Assembly: GCA_943371005.1 (NCBI GenBank) | Contig: CALRTB020000013.1 | Span: forward strand, 1 to 64,000 | DNA: 64,000 nucleotides | DNA from: MRBY01 sp943371005 | GTDB taxonomy: Bacteria > Cyanobacteriota > Cyanobacteriia > Cyanobacteriales > MRBY01 | Reading direction: 5' to 3' | Shown here: positions 17,936-27,138 of the stretch, piece by piece | Numbering within the stretch: the stretch's first letter is position 1 | Layout: each line of letters opens with the position of its first letter | The notes under the pieces: generated by a model | Seen by the model: only the letters and a program-made list of their open reading frames with translations | The model's database searches: none | Told to the model about the DNA's origin: nothing | Position numbers and translations under genes: made by a program

Positions 17936-18958
17936 ATGGGGAAAGTTATGACAACGGCAACGGCCACCTGGACACGGCGGCATATTCTGTCACTGATGGA
18001 TTTTTCAGTAGCAGAATTGGATGCGGTACTGCAGACGACTACTAGCTTACGGGATGTCTTATTTCGTCGCATGAAAAAGGTGCCAGCGCTGCAAGGGCAG
18101 GTGGTGACGAATATGTTTTTTGAGCCATCGACCCGCACCCGCAGTAGTTTTGAGTTGGCAGCAAAGCGGCTTTCGGCGGATGTGATGAATTTTGCGCCGG
18201 GGTCTTCGTCCCTGAGTAAAGGGGAAACAATTTTAGATACGGCGAAGACCTATCTGGCCATGGGGGCGGACATTATGGTGATTCGCCATAAGCAATCGGG
18301 CGTCCCCCAGGCGATCGCCGCGGAGATGGACCGCATCAAATCGGGGGTGAGTATTCTCAATGCGGGGGATGGCCTCCACGCCCACCCGTCCCAAGCCCTA
18401 TTGGATCTGTTTACCATTTGCCGGGTACTCGATCCCGAAAATCCCCGGTGTGAACTTTTGCGGGGCAAAAAAATTGCCATTGTCGGGGATATTATGCACT
18501 CTCGGGTGGCTCGCTCGAATATTTGGAGTTTGACTACCGCTGGGGCCAATGTTCATTTGGCCGCGCCGCCCACCTTACTCCCAGAGGGGTTTCGGGAATT
18601 TGCCACGGATGCCGAGGGCAGCCTCAAGCTCCACTGGGACATTGAACCCGCCCTTAAGGATGCTGATTTTGTGATGACCCTCCGCCTGCAACATGAACGG
18701 ATGACCGCCCATCTCCTGCCCAGCTTGCGGGAATATCATCAACGGTTTGGGATTACAGGCGATCGCCTCAAACAATGTCAACCGGACGTTAAAGTTCTCC
18801 ATCCGGGGCCTGTAAATCGTGGTGTAGAACTCGCCTCCGATGTGATGGATCACCCCGCCCTCAGTCTCGTTTCTGAACAAGTGACCAATGGCGTCGCTGT
18901 GCGGATGGCGTTGCTTTATTTAATTGGTAGCAGCAAAGCCAATAGCTCCCTCAATTAG
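17936..18958 (+). CDS. pyrB: Aspartate carbamoyltransferase catalytic subunit
   Basis: 340 residues; condenses carbamoyl phosphate with aspartate in pyrimidine synthesis. The carbamoyl-phosphate loop FFEPSTRTRSSFE (Ser65-Thr-Arg-Thr-Arg69) is intact. HPSQALLDLFT, the VGDIMHSRVARSN block and the aspartate-binding LRLQHER plus HPGPVNRG motifs follow. The ATG at 17936 (MGKVMTTATAT) or the ATG at 17948 may start translation. No regulatory pyrI is adjacent, as usual in cyanobacteria. The upstream terminator suggests it has its own promoter. Confidence 0.96.
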   Translation: MGKVMTTATATWTRRHILSLMDFSVAELDAVLQTTTSLRDVLFRRMKKVPALQGQVVTNMFFEPSTRTRSSFELAAKRLSADVMNFAPGSSSLSKGETILDTAKTYLAMGADIMVIRHKQSGVPQAIAAEMDRIKSGVSILNAGDGLHAHPSQALLDLFTICRVLDPENPRCELLRGKKIAIVGDIMHSRVARSNIWSLTTAGANVHLAAPPTLLPEGFREFATDAEGSLKLHWDIEPALKDADFVMTLRLQHERMTAHLLPSLREYHQRFGITGDRLKQCQPDVKVLHPGPVNRGVELASDVMDHPALSLVSEQVTNGVAVRMALLYLIGSSKANSSLN

Positions 18959-18974
18959 TCCTTGGGGCAATAAC

Positions 18975-20960
18975 CTATAACAAAGTTGTTGGCAGACTCG
19001 GTTGCATTTTACTCAACCAATAAAACTGGAACGGTGCCAATACCAGTTGTTTTTCAAAAATTTCCGGCGCGTTTTGACTGTATAAATCAATTAATAAATC
19101 CTGATCATGGCAGTCAAAAGGATGACAAGCTAAGTGACTGAGATCTAAATTTTGGTATTCCGGTGAAAAATTCCCAATGACTAGAACATGATCCCGCTTA
19201 TTGGGGCTAATACGCACAAAACCAAATAGATGCGAATTATCAATGGATAACAATTGACGATTATTAAAATCAGCAAACGCAGGAATCGCTTTCCGTACCG
19301 CGATCATGTGTTGTAGAGCAGAGAAAATACGATGCTCAATGGTGCCTGCAATGTGCCGCAACTCTGCTTTTTTCCAATTAATTTTGGGTCGATGGGCCCA
19401 GCGGGTATCGTTGGCTTTACTCAAATTACCTACGTAGGAATAATCATTTAAAGTGCCAATTTCATCGCCGTAATAAATTAGCGGAATGCCCCCAAAGGAA
19501 AAAATAATACTGTAGAGCAATAAAATATGTTTGATAATAATCGCTATTTTTTGCTGGTCGTTGGCTTCAATGGCCGTTTCTAAACCCATTAAAGACGTTA
19601 GGGTGCCGGAAATACGGGCATCGTCATTTTTGGAATTTTGACCAAAGAGCAAACCCCTCGCATCGGTGCCTTCAAATTGGCCGCAAAAATAGTCAATCAG
19701 AAAGCGTCGGTGGGATCTTGGGTCATAGCCCGCTTGGGCAATATCTGCATCGGTAAACCCCAGGCCAATGTCATCATGGCAGCGGATATAGTTGAGCCAA
19801 GTGGCGCGGTCTAGCTTTGCTGGAATATTTTTGAGTCCTTGGATTAAAAGTTTGGCATTCTTGGTAGCAGCAGCATCCCACAGGAGCGCCATAAGCGTTG
19901 CATTGTAGGCAATTTCACATTCCTTGGCATTAATGGCATCTTCGCCGAAATAACGCACAATTTCTACGGGGGCAACGATCGCCTCGGCAATGAAAATAAC
20001 CCCTGGGGCGGTAATTTGGCAGCAGTCCTTAAAGATCTGCAAAATCATGTGAGCTTCTTTTTCATTTTGACTCTGGCTGCCGATCTTTTTCCATAGGAAA
20101 GCAACCGCATCGAGCCGCAGTACATCAACGCCTTGGTTCGCCCAAAAAAGAATAATATCGACCATTTCAATGAGCACCGCTGGGTTTTGATAATTGAGAT
20201 CCCATTGGTAGTTATTAAAAACAGTCATCACCCATTTTTGTAGTTCTTCGTCCCAGGTGAAATTACCCGGAGCCGTTTCTGGAAAAATTTCTGGAAGATT
20301 TTTTTCAAACATGTCGGGAATATCCCGTGTGTCGAACATGTAATAATATTTCTGATATTTTTTATCGCCTTTACGTGCTTTTTGGGCCCATTCATGTTCG
20401 TTTGAAGTGTGATTAATTACAATATCGAGGGCCAACAAAATTTCTTTTTGACGAAAGATTTCTACGAGGTGTTGTAGATCCTGGAGGGTACCAATTTTGG
20501 GGTTGATTTGTCGATAATTACTAATCGCATAGCCGCCGTCACTGGCATGGCGGGGACATTCTAAAATTGGCATAATGTGGATGAAATTAACCCCCAATTC
20601 GCTGAAATAGGCAACGCGATCGCCGAGGTCTTGGAGATCATCGGCAAAGCCATCGGCATACAAAGTCATGCCAACCCATTGAGATTCCAGAAACCAGTTA
20701 AAGTTTTTTTCCCGCGCTAGATCAGTCTGCTTAAATTCTGGCGATCGCCCAATATATTGATAGGCCATTACTTCGACCAGTCTTAGCAGTTGCGCTTTAA
20801 AATCTGAGCGGCGACCATAGAGTTTATAAAAGAGGGAAAAAAGGCTGTAGAAATTGGCACCTAGACGGGTATAAAAATGACTTAATTCTTGTTCTTTGAG
20901 TTCGGGCCTTAATTGATCCAGGATCTCATTTAAAATCGAATGGGAAAACTGTTCGTACAT
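18975..20960 (-). CDS. amsA: Amylosucrase (GH13)
   Basis: 661 residues. An alpha-amylase-superfamily enzyme that uses sucrose to extend alpha-1,4-glucans (releasing fructose) or hydrolyses it. Catalytic residues are Asp284 in VLRLDAVAF (nucleophile), Glu326 in IAEAIV (acid/base) and Asp396 in RCHDDIG (stabiliser). The long all-alpha N-terminal domain (about 1-90) and the SDGGYAISNYR segment are typical of amylosucrase rather than sucrose phosphorylase. It sits last in the order spsA-sppA-frk-ams. An amylosucrase with this neighbourhood is known from Synechococcus sp. PCC 7002. The released fructose could be handled by the adjacent fructokinase. Confidence 0.9.
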   Translation of the reverse strand: MYEQFSHSILNEILDQLRPELKEQELSHFYTRLGANFYSLFSLFYKLYGRRSDFKAQLLRLVEVMAYQYIGRSPEFKQTDLAREKNFNWFLESQWVGMTLYADGFADDLQDLGDRVAYFSELGVNFIHIMPILECPRHASDGGYAISNYRQINPKIGTLQDLQHLVEIFRQKEILLALDIVINHTSNEHEWAQKARKGDKKYQKYYYMFDTRDIPDMFEKNLPEIFPETAPGNFTWDEELQKWVMTVFNNYQWDLNYQNPAVLIEMVDIILFWANQGVDVLRLDAVAFLWKKIGSQSQNEKEAHMILQIFKDCCQITAPGVIFIAEAIVAPVEIVRYFGEDAINAKECEIAYNATLMALLWDAAATKNAKLLIQGLKNIPAKLDRATWLNYIRCHDDIGLGFTDADIAQAGYDPRSHRRFLIDYFCGQFEGTDARGLLFGQNSKNDDARISGTLTSLMGLETAIEANDQQKIAIIIKHILLLYSIIFSFGGIPLIYYGDEIGTLNDYSYVGNLSKANDTRWAHRPKINWKKAELRHIAGTIEHRIFSALQHMIAVRKAIPAFADFNNRQLLSIDNSHLFGFVRISPNKRDHVLVIGNFSPEYQNLDLSHLACHPFDCHDQDLLIDLYSQNAPEIFEKQLVLAPFQFYWLSKMQPSLPTTLL

Positions 20961-21069
20961 AGCCCGAAACCTAAAGTCTAAAAAATTTAACCGTATTTAT
21001 AGTAAAGCAAAGATGCTTGTGGGAAATCATTTGAGGAAAATTAAACGAACCTTGGGTTATTTCCGGGAA

Positions 21070-21945
21070 TTATAACCGCCAGGCCTGAATAAAGGGTTGA
21101 TAGAAGTGGGGATCTTCACTCACAGCCCCCCGAATCCCCACAACGGTACTGGCAAAGGCTTGCGCCCGTTCTAGGATTAGAGAAGGGGGCCAATTCGATG
21201 TCAGACCCAGCAAACAGACACTACAAAAGGCATCCCCAGCACCGACGGTATCGACCACGGTGGTATTTTTTTGAGGCGAAATCTGTTGGCGATCGCCTTG
21301 GGTGTAGAGACTCGCGCCAGCTTCTCCCGCCGTTAAAATAACTTGCTGCAGTGAACTTTGGCTTAATAGATGATTAATCGCGAGGTCAATCGAGGCAAAT
21401 TCAGGCGTTAGTAACGTTAATTCTTCAGTATTTAATTTCACATATTGACTGGCAGCTAGAGCAGAATTGATCGTTGCTGCTGTCCACCAAGGTTGGCGCA
21501 AATTAACATCAAAAAAAATCTGGTCTGCTTGTTGTTGAAGTATCCTAAAACTGCCTTGGGAAACTGCATTTCTTAGGGCTAGACTACCGTGGTAAAGCCA
21601 AAAATTAGCTCCTAATGCTGGAAACTGTTGACTATCAATAAAATCATAGGCACAGTCGGCGGTAATTTCATATTGGGGTTGGCCTTTTTCAAGGGTGACT
21701 TTAACGGTTCCGGTGGGATGAATTTCATCTATTTGGAGGCCAGTAAGGGTCATCTGCCAAGCTTGCATTTTGGTTTGAATTGCCGCCCCAAGCTCATCAG
21801 CCCCAATCCGAGAAATCAACAAAGGATTTGCTCCAAATGCCTGTAAATGCCAAGTCACATTAAAAGGGGCCCCTCCCAGCTTTTGGTTGCCATCGGGAAA
21901 AATATCCCACAGCACTTCACCAAAAATCACGATATTTTTTGCCAT
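21070..21945 (-). CDS. frkA: Fructokinase (PfkB family)
   Basis: About 291 residues. A ribokinase-fold sugar kinase; the PfkB signature is VVDTVGAGDAFCS, with the catalytic Asp in GAGDAF. The N-terminal GEVLWDIFPDG and KLGGAPFNVTWHL segments match bacterial fructokinases. The start is the ATG at 21943-21945, two bases after the sppA stop, so translation is probably coupled. Context (sucrose synthesis upstream, amylosucrase downstream) supports fructose as substrate, giving fructose 6-phosphate back to the SPS reaction. Confidence 0.9.
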   Translation of the reverse strand: MAKNIVIFGEVLWDIFPDGNQKLGGAPFNVTWHLQAFGANPLLISRIGADELGAAIQTKMQAWQMTLTGLQIDEIHPTGTVKVTLEKGQPQYEITADCAYDFIDSQQFPALGANFWLYHGSLALRNAVSQGSFRILQQQADQIFFDVNLRQPWWTAATINSALAASQYVKLNTEELTLLTPEFASIDLAINHLLSQSSLQQVILTAGEAGASLYTQGDRQQISPQKNTTVVDTVGAGDAFCSVCLLGLTSNWPPSLILERAQAFASTVVGIRGAVSEDPHFYQPFIQAWRL

Positions 21946-21947
21946 AG

Positions 21948-22793
21948 TCAAATGTTTCCTTTGGTGGAATTAAGCCATTGTTGATATTCAGGAAAGAAGT
22001 GGAAAATACCCTCTAAAATACCAGCACTATAATTACCATTCATGCCTAAACAATTGCCCTGGGCAAAATAAAGTGAGGTCTGATTGCAAGCATTTTTGAG
22101 TTTTTGTTTTAGGGTCTGAGGGGCATTGGCCACAAGCACCGCAGGAATGGGACTGCTTAAAACGGCTTCATCATTGCCGCTATCCCCAGCAAAAATAGTT
22201 TGTGTTAAAGAAAAATTCTGGACAGCCATTAAAAAAGAAATGGCTTGATATTTATTGGCTTGGGAGGGCAAAATATCCAAGAGACCTACTTGCTTTTCTT
22301 CGTCAATACTCCAGATTAAATGAGCCGTAAAATGATGTTGTTTTAAAAGTGTTTTAATTTCAATTAATAGTTGTTGATTATTTTCTTGAAGATCAACGTA
22401 ATAACTCAGTTTATAGTGGCTTTGTTTTGCTGATTCCTGGAGTTGGAGAGCAGGATGATTCTCAAGGTAGTGATGAATGGCGATCGCCCCCTGCTTCGGC
22501 CAATCCGTCGCAAGGTGATCATCCCAGCTTTGCCAGCGGTGCCATTGGGAATTTTGCCAGGTGTAAATGCTGCTGCCCACATCGGCGATCGCAAAATGGG
22601 GACGAGGGAGTTGATATTCTGAAATCGCTTCATCAATTAAGGCTAAATGACGTCCTGTGACATAGGCTAAAGTCACCTGGGGCTGAGCAACAAATTGACG
22701 AAAATAGGCCCTTGCCTGGGGGGATTCTGGAGCGGCACCATTGGGGATAAGAGTGCGATCCAAGTCAGTACATAACAATAACTGATCACTCAT
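21948..22793 (-). CDS. sppA: Sucrose-phosphate phosphatase
   Basis: About 281 residues. A HAD-superfamily hydrolase that dephosphorylates sucrose 6F-phosphate. The catalytic motif TDLDRTLIPN carries Asp10, Asp12 and Thr14. AYVTGRHLALIDEA, the Lys in the NKYQAISFL region and the GDSGNDEAVL acidic motif are all present. The ATG at 22791-22793 overlaps the spsA stop by 8 nt; the frame is open further up to a TTG at 22823, but that would lie inside spsA and is not preferred. This protein supplies the phosphatase activity that the spsA-encoded HAD domain appears to have lost. Confidence 0.93.
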   Translation of the reverse strand: MSDQLLLCTDLDRTLIPNGAAPESPQARAYFRQFVAQPQVTLAYVTGRHLALIDEAISEYQLPRPHFAIADVGSSIYTWQNSQWHRWQSWDDHLATDWPKQGAIAIHHYLENHPALQLQESAKQSHYKLSYYVDLQENNQQLLIEIKTLLKQHHFTAHLIWSIDEEKQVGLLDILPSQANKYQAISFLMAVQNFSLTQTIFAGDSGNDEAVLSSPIPAVLVANAPQTLKQKLKNACNQTSLYFAQGNCLGMNGNYSAGILEGIFHFFPEYQQWLNSTKGNI

Positions 22794-24945
22794 GGCCCTG
22801 TCCCGTCGCGCGACACAATTCAAAGAAATCGTAATGGTCTAAACCATCTAAAATGCCAGCCGCAAATTCTTTTTCAGAAAAATAAATGGGTTGGATATTA
22901 TTTAAATCTGAGAGTTCTTCCCGGTGACGATTTTTAACGACCACAGACAAACTATTACCCAGCATCATATCTTCATCGGCTCCAGAACCACCCACCGTTA
23001 AAATGCGGTTGAGGGGAATTTCCCACTGTTCTGCAAACCAGCGCAACCCGTAACCTTTGGAAGCGCGAATTGGCACAACGTCGAGGTATTGACCAAAGGA
23101 AAACATAACATTTACGGTCTGATCATTTTTAAATAAAATGCGTTTTAATTCTTCGACACTAGGGGCGATCGCCGGGTCATAAAAATAGCTAATTTTGAAG
23201 GTACTTTGAAAGGGCTTGGGTTGGAGTTCTAGGCCTGGCAAATCTCCTAAAAGATCCACTACCCGTTGACGATTCCAAAGATAATTAATGTGATTTGACC
23301 AAGCCCGATCCGGCGTCAACTGGGGCGCATAGTAAATTTCTGTGCCAAGGCTCGTCATCAGCACATCTGGTTGGGGGATATTATGTTCCCGCAAAACCTT
23401 GAGAGCCGCATCCAAACGCCGTCCGGTGGCAATACAAAAGGCAATTTCCTTGCGGTGTTGATTCAGCAAAGTTACCAATTCCTGGAGAGCCACTGGATCT
23501 CCTACCAAATTTTGATCGATGGTCGAAACAATTGCCCCCTGGTGGTAGAGGGCTGGACGACGGGCGATCGCCAATTCCTGCCGCGACTCCGTACGATTCA
23601 AAATGGACTGCACCACCTCCATATACCGCTCCACATGGGACTGCCAAGTATAGGCCCGGCGTACATTATGAATTCCCTGCTGCGAGAACTTTTGCCACTG
23701 TTGGGTGTCCCCTAAAATTTTGCTGATTTTTGCTGCGATATCCTGGGGTTCGAGGGGATTTACTAGATAACCATTTTGGCAATTTTTTAGAATATCCACT
23801 GGCCCTCCATCCTCAGTGGCCACAATGGGCAAACCGCTGGCTGCTGCTTCGATCAACGTCAAACCAAAGGGCTCCGTCAACGCCGGATTCACAAATACCC
23901 CCTGGGAGAGACTGGCCAGCCGATACAGTTCCCCAATTTCCTGGGAAGACAAAAACTTAGGGTAGGCTACTTTGCCGTATAGGTTATAGCGATCAATCGC
24001 CCACAACAGCTCCGTAAAGATCGCCTGGGCATTGCTGCTCAAATCCCGTGGATCGTCCCGCGTCCCCGAAAAAACAACCAAATTAGCCTGCTGCTGCAAC
24101 GACGGTGATGTTCCAAAAGCCCGAACCAAACCGAGGATATTTTTGCGCTGATCCAAACGAGACAAGGCCAGAATAATGGGTTTACGGGGTTCCTTTAAAA
24201 ATACCGATAATTTCTGCCAAACCGAGCCCTGCCATTCATCCCCCGTGGCGGGGTAAAAACATTGCAGATCCGTCCCCGGTGGAATTACCCGCATATTTTC
24301 CGGATGATAAAAATCATATTGGGCATACTGACCTTGGATTTCCTGTTGGGTACTGGTAATGACCCTGGTGGCCGAAGCAAGGGTTTCTTCCTCCGCATTA
24401 ATCCGGCGGGTCAAATGGTAGCGATTCTCGATCACTTCTCCTTTAACTCCACTGGCAAGCAAGCGCTTTCGTTTACTGCGACCGAGGGAGTGACCCGTGT
24501 GAAACAAAGGAATACCGAGATGATTCGCCAGGCGTATGCCCACATAACCCGCATCGGCGTAATGACTGTGGATTAGATCCGGGAGTCTAGGTTGATTGTT
24601 TAAGTAGGTTAAGGTGTTGTCCGCAAAATTATCGAGGTAATCCCAAAGTTCTTCCTTGGGAAGATAGTCATCAATCCCGGCTGAGATGCGAATAATATTA
24701 GCTTTATCATTAATGGGTTCGCAGGGCTGACCATAGTCGGCACTTACTTTTGGGTCAATGATCTGCTTGGTAATCAGATCGACCTGTTCGATGTCTGGGT
24801 GCTGGGCCAGGGCAGCGGCAAGTTCTACCACATATTTCGTTTGGCCACCCGTGTCAGCATCACGGCCCAATTCTAAATTTTGACTGCGGATGAGACCATG
24901 AATACTGATTAAAACGATGTATCGAGGGGATTGGGGACGCATCAT
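22786..24945 (-). CDS. spsA: Sucrose-phosphate synthase, two-domain (GT4 + SPP-like)
   Basis: 719 residues. An N-terminal GT4 glycosyltransferase (about 1-455) transfers glucose from UDP- or ADP-glucose to fructose 6-phosphate. ISIHGLIRS, DTGGQTKYVVELA, SHYADAGYVG, HSLGRSKRKRLL and the EPFGLTLIEAA donor-binding motif are visible. The C-terminal ~250 residues are a HAD/SPP-like domain with degenerate catalysis: where SPP has D-x-D-x-T, this has Thr475-Ile-Asp477-Gln-Asn479, so the nucleophile is missing. It heads the sucrose operon. The ATG at 24945 or the next at 24942 is the start. Confidence 0.95.
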   Translation of the reverse strand: MMRPQSPRYIVLISIHGLIRSQNLELGRDADTGGQTKYVVELAAALAQHPDIEQVDLITKQIIDPKVSADYGQPCEPINDKANIIRISAGIDDYLPKEELWDYLDNFADNTLTYLNNQPRLPDLIHSHYADAGYVGIRLANHLGIPLFHTGHSLGRSKRKRLLASGVKGEVIENRYHLTRRINAEEETLASATRVITSTQQEIQGQYAQYDFYHPENMRVIPPGTDLQCFYPATGDEWQGSVWQKLSVFLKEPRKPIILALSRLDQRKNILGLVRAFGTSPSLQQQANLVVFSGTRDDPRDLSSNAQAIFTELLWAIDRYNLYGKVAYPKFLSSQEIGELYRLASLSQGVFVNPALTEPFGLTLIEAAASGLPIVATEDGGPVDILKNCQNGYLVNPLEPQDIAAKISKILGDTQQWQKFSQQGIHNVRRAYTWQSHVERYMEVVQSILNRTESRQELAIARRPALYHQGAIVSTIDQNLVGDPVALQELVTLLNQHRKEIAFCIATGRRLDAALKVLREHNIPQPDVLMTSLGTEIYYAPQLTPDRAWSNHINYLWNRQRVVDLLGDLPGLELQPKPFQSTFKISYFYDPAIAPSVEELKRILFKNDQTVNVMFSFGQYLDVVPIRASKGYGLRWFAEQWEIPLNRILTVGGSGADEDMMLGNSLSVVVKNRHREELSDLNNIQPIYFSEKEFAAGILDGLDHYDFFELCRATGQGHE

Positions 24946-25153
24946 TGTTGCTCTGGGGACATACCCAATGTCAACCGTTGCAAGGGATTTGGTTCTCGTT
25001 GAAAAATGAATCGCAAAGCGTAACCCAAGGGTAACTTCTGTTGTGATGCTAGCGTACCCTTTGGCTCAGAAAGGATCCTTGAAAAATATCTTCATTAATC
25101 AAAAATCGACCTATTTGGGCTAATTTTCTTGGGAAATTCCCCTTGTTGAAGAC

Positions 25154-25178
25154 AAAAAAACTCCCCCCAGGCGGAGAG
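25154..25178 (-). terminator. Rho-independent terminator after folD
   Basis: On the minus strand CTCTCC-GCCT-GG-GGGGAG forms a GC-rich hairpin followed by seven T residues. It lies about 35 bp past the folD stop at 25211. Confidence 0.7.
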
Positions 25179-25210
25179 AGAATTTCATCAGAATTTATGT
25201 CTAAAAACGC

Positions 25211-26077
25211 TTATTCGGCCTTGGCTTGGTAGCTGTTGAAGGTATTTTGTAGGAGCATCGCCACAGTCATGGGGCCAATGCCACCGGGGACGGGGGTAAT
25301 CTGGGCGGCAACTTGGGCGGCCTCTGTGTAGGCGACGTCTCCCACTAGGCGAGCTTTACCTGTCGCGGTATCGACGATGCGATTAATGCCCACATCAATG
25401 ACCACGGCACCGGGCTTGATCATGTCAGCGGTAATAAATTCAGGTCTGCCAATGGCGGCCACGAGGATATCGGCTTCCCTGGTGAGCGCGGCAAGGTCTT
25501 GGGTGCGGGAATGGGCGATCGCCACCGTGGCATTCGCTTCTAAGAGCATCAGGGCAATGGGTTTTCCGACCAAAATACTCCGGCCCACCACCACGGCTTT
25601 TTTCCCTTCGAGGGGGATGTTGTATTCCTTGAGCAATTCCATCACACCGTAGGGGGTACAACTGCGTAGGCCCGGTTCGGAGCGCACGAGGTGGCCTAGG
25701 TTCAAGGGGTGCAGCCCATCTGCGTCTTTTTCGGGGGCAATGGTCAACAGCAAACCCACGGCATCTAGGTGGGGCGGCAATGGTAATTGCACCAAAATCC
25801 CGTCAACCCGGTCATCTTGATTCAGGTCTTGGATTACGGCTTCGAGTTCGCCTTGGGTAATATCAGCGGGAAAATGTTTACCAAAGGAAGCCATGCCGAT
25901 TTTTTCGCAGGCGCGTTCTTTGTTGCGGACGTAAGCGGCGCTAGCGGGATTATCCCCAACCATCAGCACGGCGAGACCTGGGGGACGACCCATTTTGGGG
26001 GTGAGGGCCGCGATTTGGGTTTTGAGGTTTGCTTGGATTTTTTGGGCAAAGCTTTTGCCGTCAAGGATTTGTGCCAT
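25211..26077 (-). CDS. folD: Methylenetetrahydrofolate dehydrogenase / cyclohydrolase
   Basis: A 288-residue bifunctional one-carbon enzyme interconverting 5,10-methylene- and 10-formyl-tetrahydrofolate. The motif AAYVRNKERACEKIG contains the catalytic Lys. ILVQLPLPPHLD, the NADP-binding VVVGRSILVGKP and the C-terminal TPVPGGIGPMTVAML signature are complete. The ATG is at 26075-26077. A hairpin with T-run ends the transcript. It is separated from the SucD-like gene by 81 bp on the same strand. Confidence 0.96.
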   Translation of the reverse strand: MAQILDGKSFAQKIQANLKTQIAALTPKMGRPPGLAVLMVGDNPASAAYVRNKERACEKIGMASFGKHFPADITQGELEAVIQDLNQDDRVDGILVQLPLPPHLDAVGLLLTIAPEKDADGLHPLNLGHLVRSEPGLRSCTPYGVMELLKEYNIPLEGKKAVVVGRSILVGKPIALMLLEANATVAIAHSRTQDLAALTREADILVAAIGRPEFITADMIKPGAVVIDVGINRIVDTATGKARLVGDVAYTEAAQVAAQITPVPGGIGPMTVAMLLQNTFNSYQAKAE

Positions 26078-26158
26078 GGATGTCGGGGATGCTGAGCATT
26101 TCGGTTGCCAAGTTTATCTTAGATCCGATGTAGAGGATAGGGTTTGAACCGTGCAAAT

Positions 26159-27094
26159 TTAAGGGGTCGTAGGGGAATTTTTGGGGCGACGACTGCGACT
26201 GCGTGGGGGTTGGAGGGCTTTTTTGATCAGGATCGGAATTTCTTTGAGACTACGACCAAAGGCGAGTTTTTCTCGTTTGAAGGCGCTATGCATTTCCGCT
26301 GGGGTGTAGGTGTCGCTAATGCAGTAGGACAATTGGTTAGCAATAATTGTCCCGGCATCGTAGCAACTGCGCTGGATAGGCGCGTGACTACCGCAGAGGT
26401 AAGTAACGACGGGGGTTTGGATCTGGTCGCGGATCAAAGGGATCAGATCGATTTCTTCTTGGGAGCCGTAACGGCCTAAAAGGGCGATCGCCTTGGTCTG
26501 GGGATCTTGATCGAGGTAGTGGAGCCACTGGGCAAAATGGGAACCTGGCAGATCGGCGTTGCCCACATCCACCACATAGGATTGGCCTAAACCCGCTTGA
26601 TTGAGGAGAATCGCTACCTCCTGGGAGAGGCTACTAAACCGACTGAGGAGCGCAACCTCACCGGGTTGGAAGTGGTTGACGAAGCTTGTCCCCAGCCACA
26701 ATTGCCCCGGAATCACCAACCCACTGCTCCCTGGCCCTAGAACTTGGACATCTTCCCGTTCCGCCTGACAGAGCAGCCGTACCATATCCAGGGGCGGCAC
26801 TCCCGCCGAGACGATGATCAGTTGTTTAATCCCGGCGGCGATCGCCTCAAAGGCCGCATCCAAAACATCAAAGGGTTCAACAAAGATCAAACTGGTGGTG
26901 ATCTCGCCGACTTGAGCCTTAGCTTCCATAACTAAATCAAAAATGGGAATGCCGTCGCGGGTCTCGCCACCGCCCCCGGCACTGACGCCCCCAATAATCT
27001 TGGTGCCATAGGCAACCATCCGGGGAAGATAGTATTGGGCGAGGGGGGTATGGATCCCTTGAATCAAAATATTGTGATTTGTGTGCCAAGCCAT
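26159..27094 (-). CDS. Divergent succinyl-CoA ligase alpha (SucD)-like protein
   Basis: 311 residues aligned by eye to SucD: a CoA-binding Rossmann domain (AYGTKIIGGVSAGGGGET), then a ligase-CoA domain. Two functional residues of E. coli SucD are changed. The phospho-histidine loop RMGHAG reads SCYDAG, placing Asp246 where His246 should be. The pHis-stabilising GEIGG reads GRYGS. A basic C-terminal tail (RSRSRRPKN) is added. The partner beta-like gene is 44 bp upstream on the same strand. Cyanobacterial homologues are generally annotated as succinyl-CoA synthetase, but standard phospho-His catalysis is not expected from this sequence. Confidence 0.75.
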   Translation of the reverse strand: MAWHTNHNILIQGIHTPLAQYYLPRMVAYGTKIIGGVSAGGGGETRDGIPIFDLVMEAKAQVGEITTSLIFVEPFDVLDAAFEAIAAGIKQLIIVSAGVPPLDMVRLLCQAEREDVQVLGPGSSGLVIPGQLWLGTSFVNHFQPGEVALLSRFSSLSQEVAILLNQAGLGQSYVVDVGNADLPGSHFAQWLHYLDQDPQTKAIALLGRYGSQEEIDLIPLIRDQIQTPVVTYLCGSHAPIQRSCYDAGTIIANQLSYCISDTYTPAEMHSAFKREKLAFGRSLKEIPILIKKALQPPRSRSRRPKNSPTTP

Positions 27095-27138
27095 TGCCGT
27101 TGTGTCTAAGTCCTGTGTGTGAGAAGTTGAAAGGCGTT

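Noticed and set aside
22793..22823. Upstream TTG start for sppA at 22823
   Set aside because: It would add ten residues inside spsA; the ATG at 22793 overlaps the spsA stop in the usual coupled manner and matches the family start.
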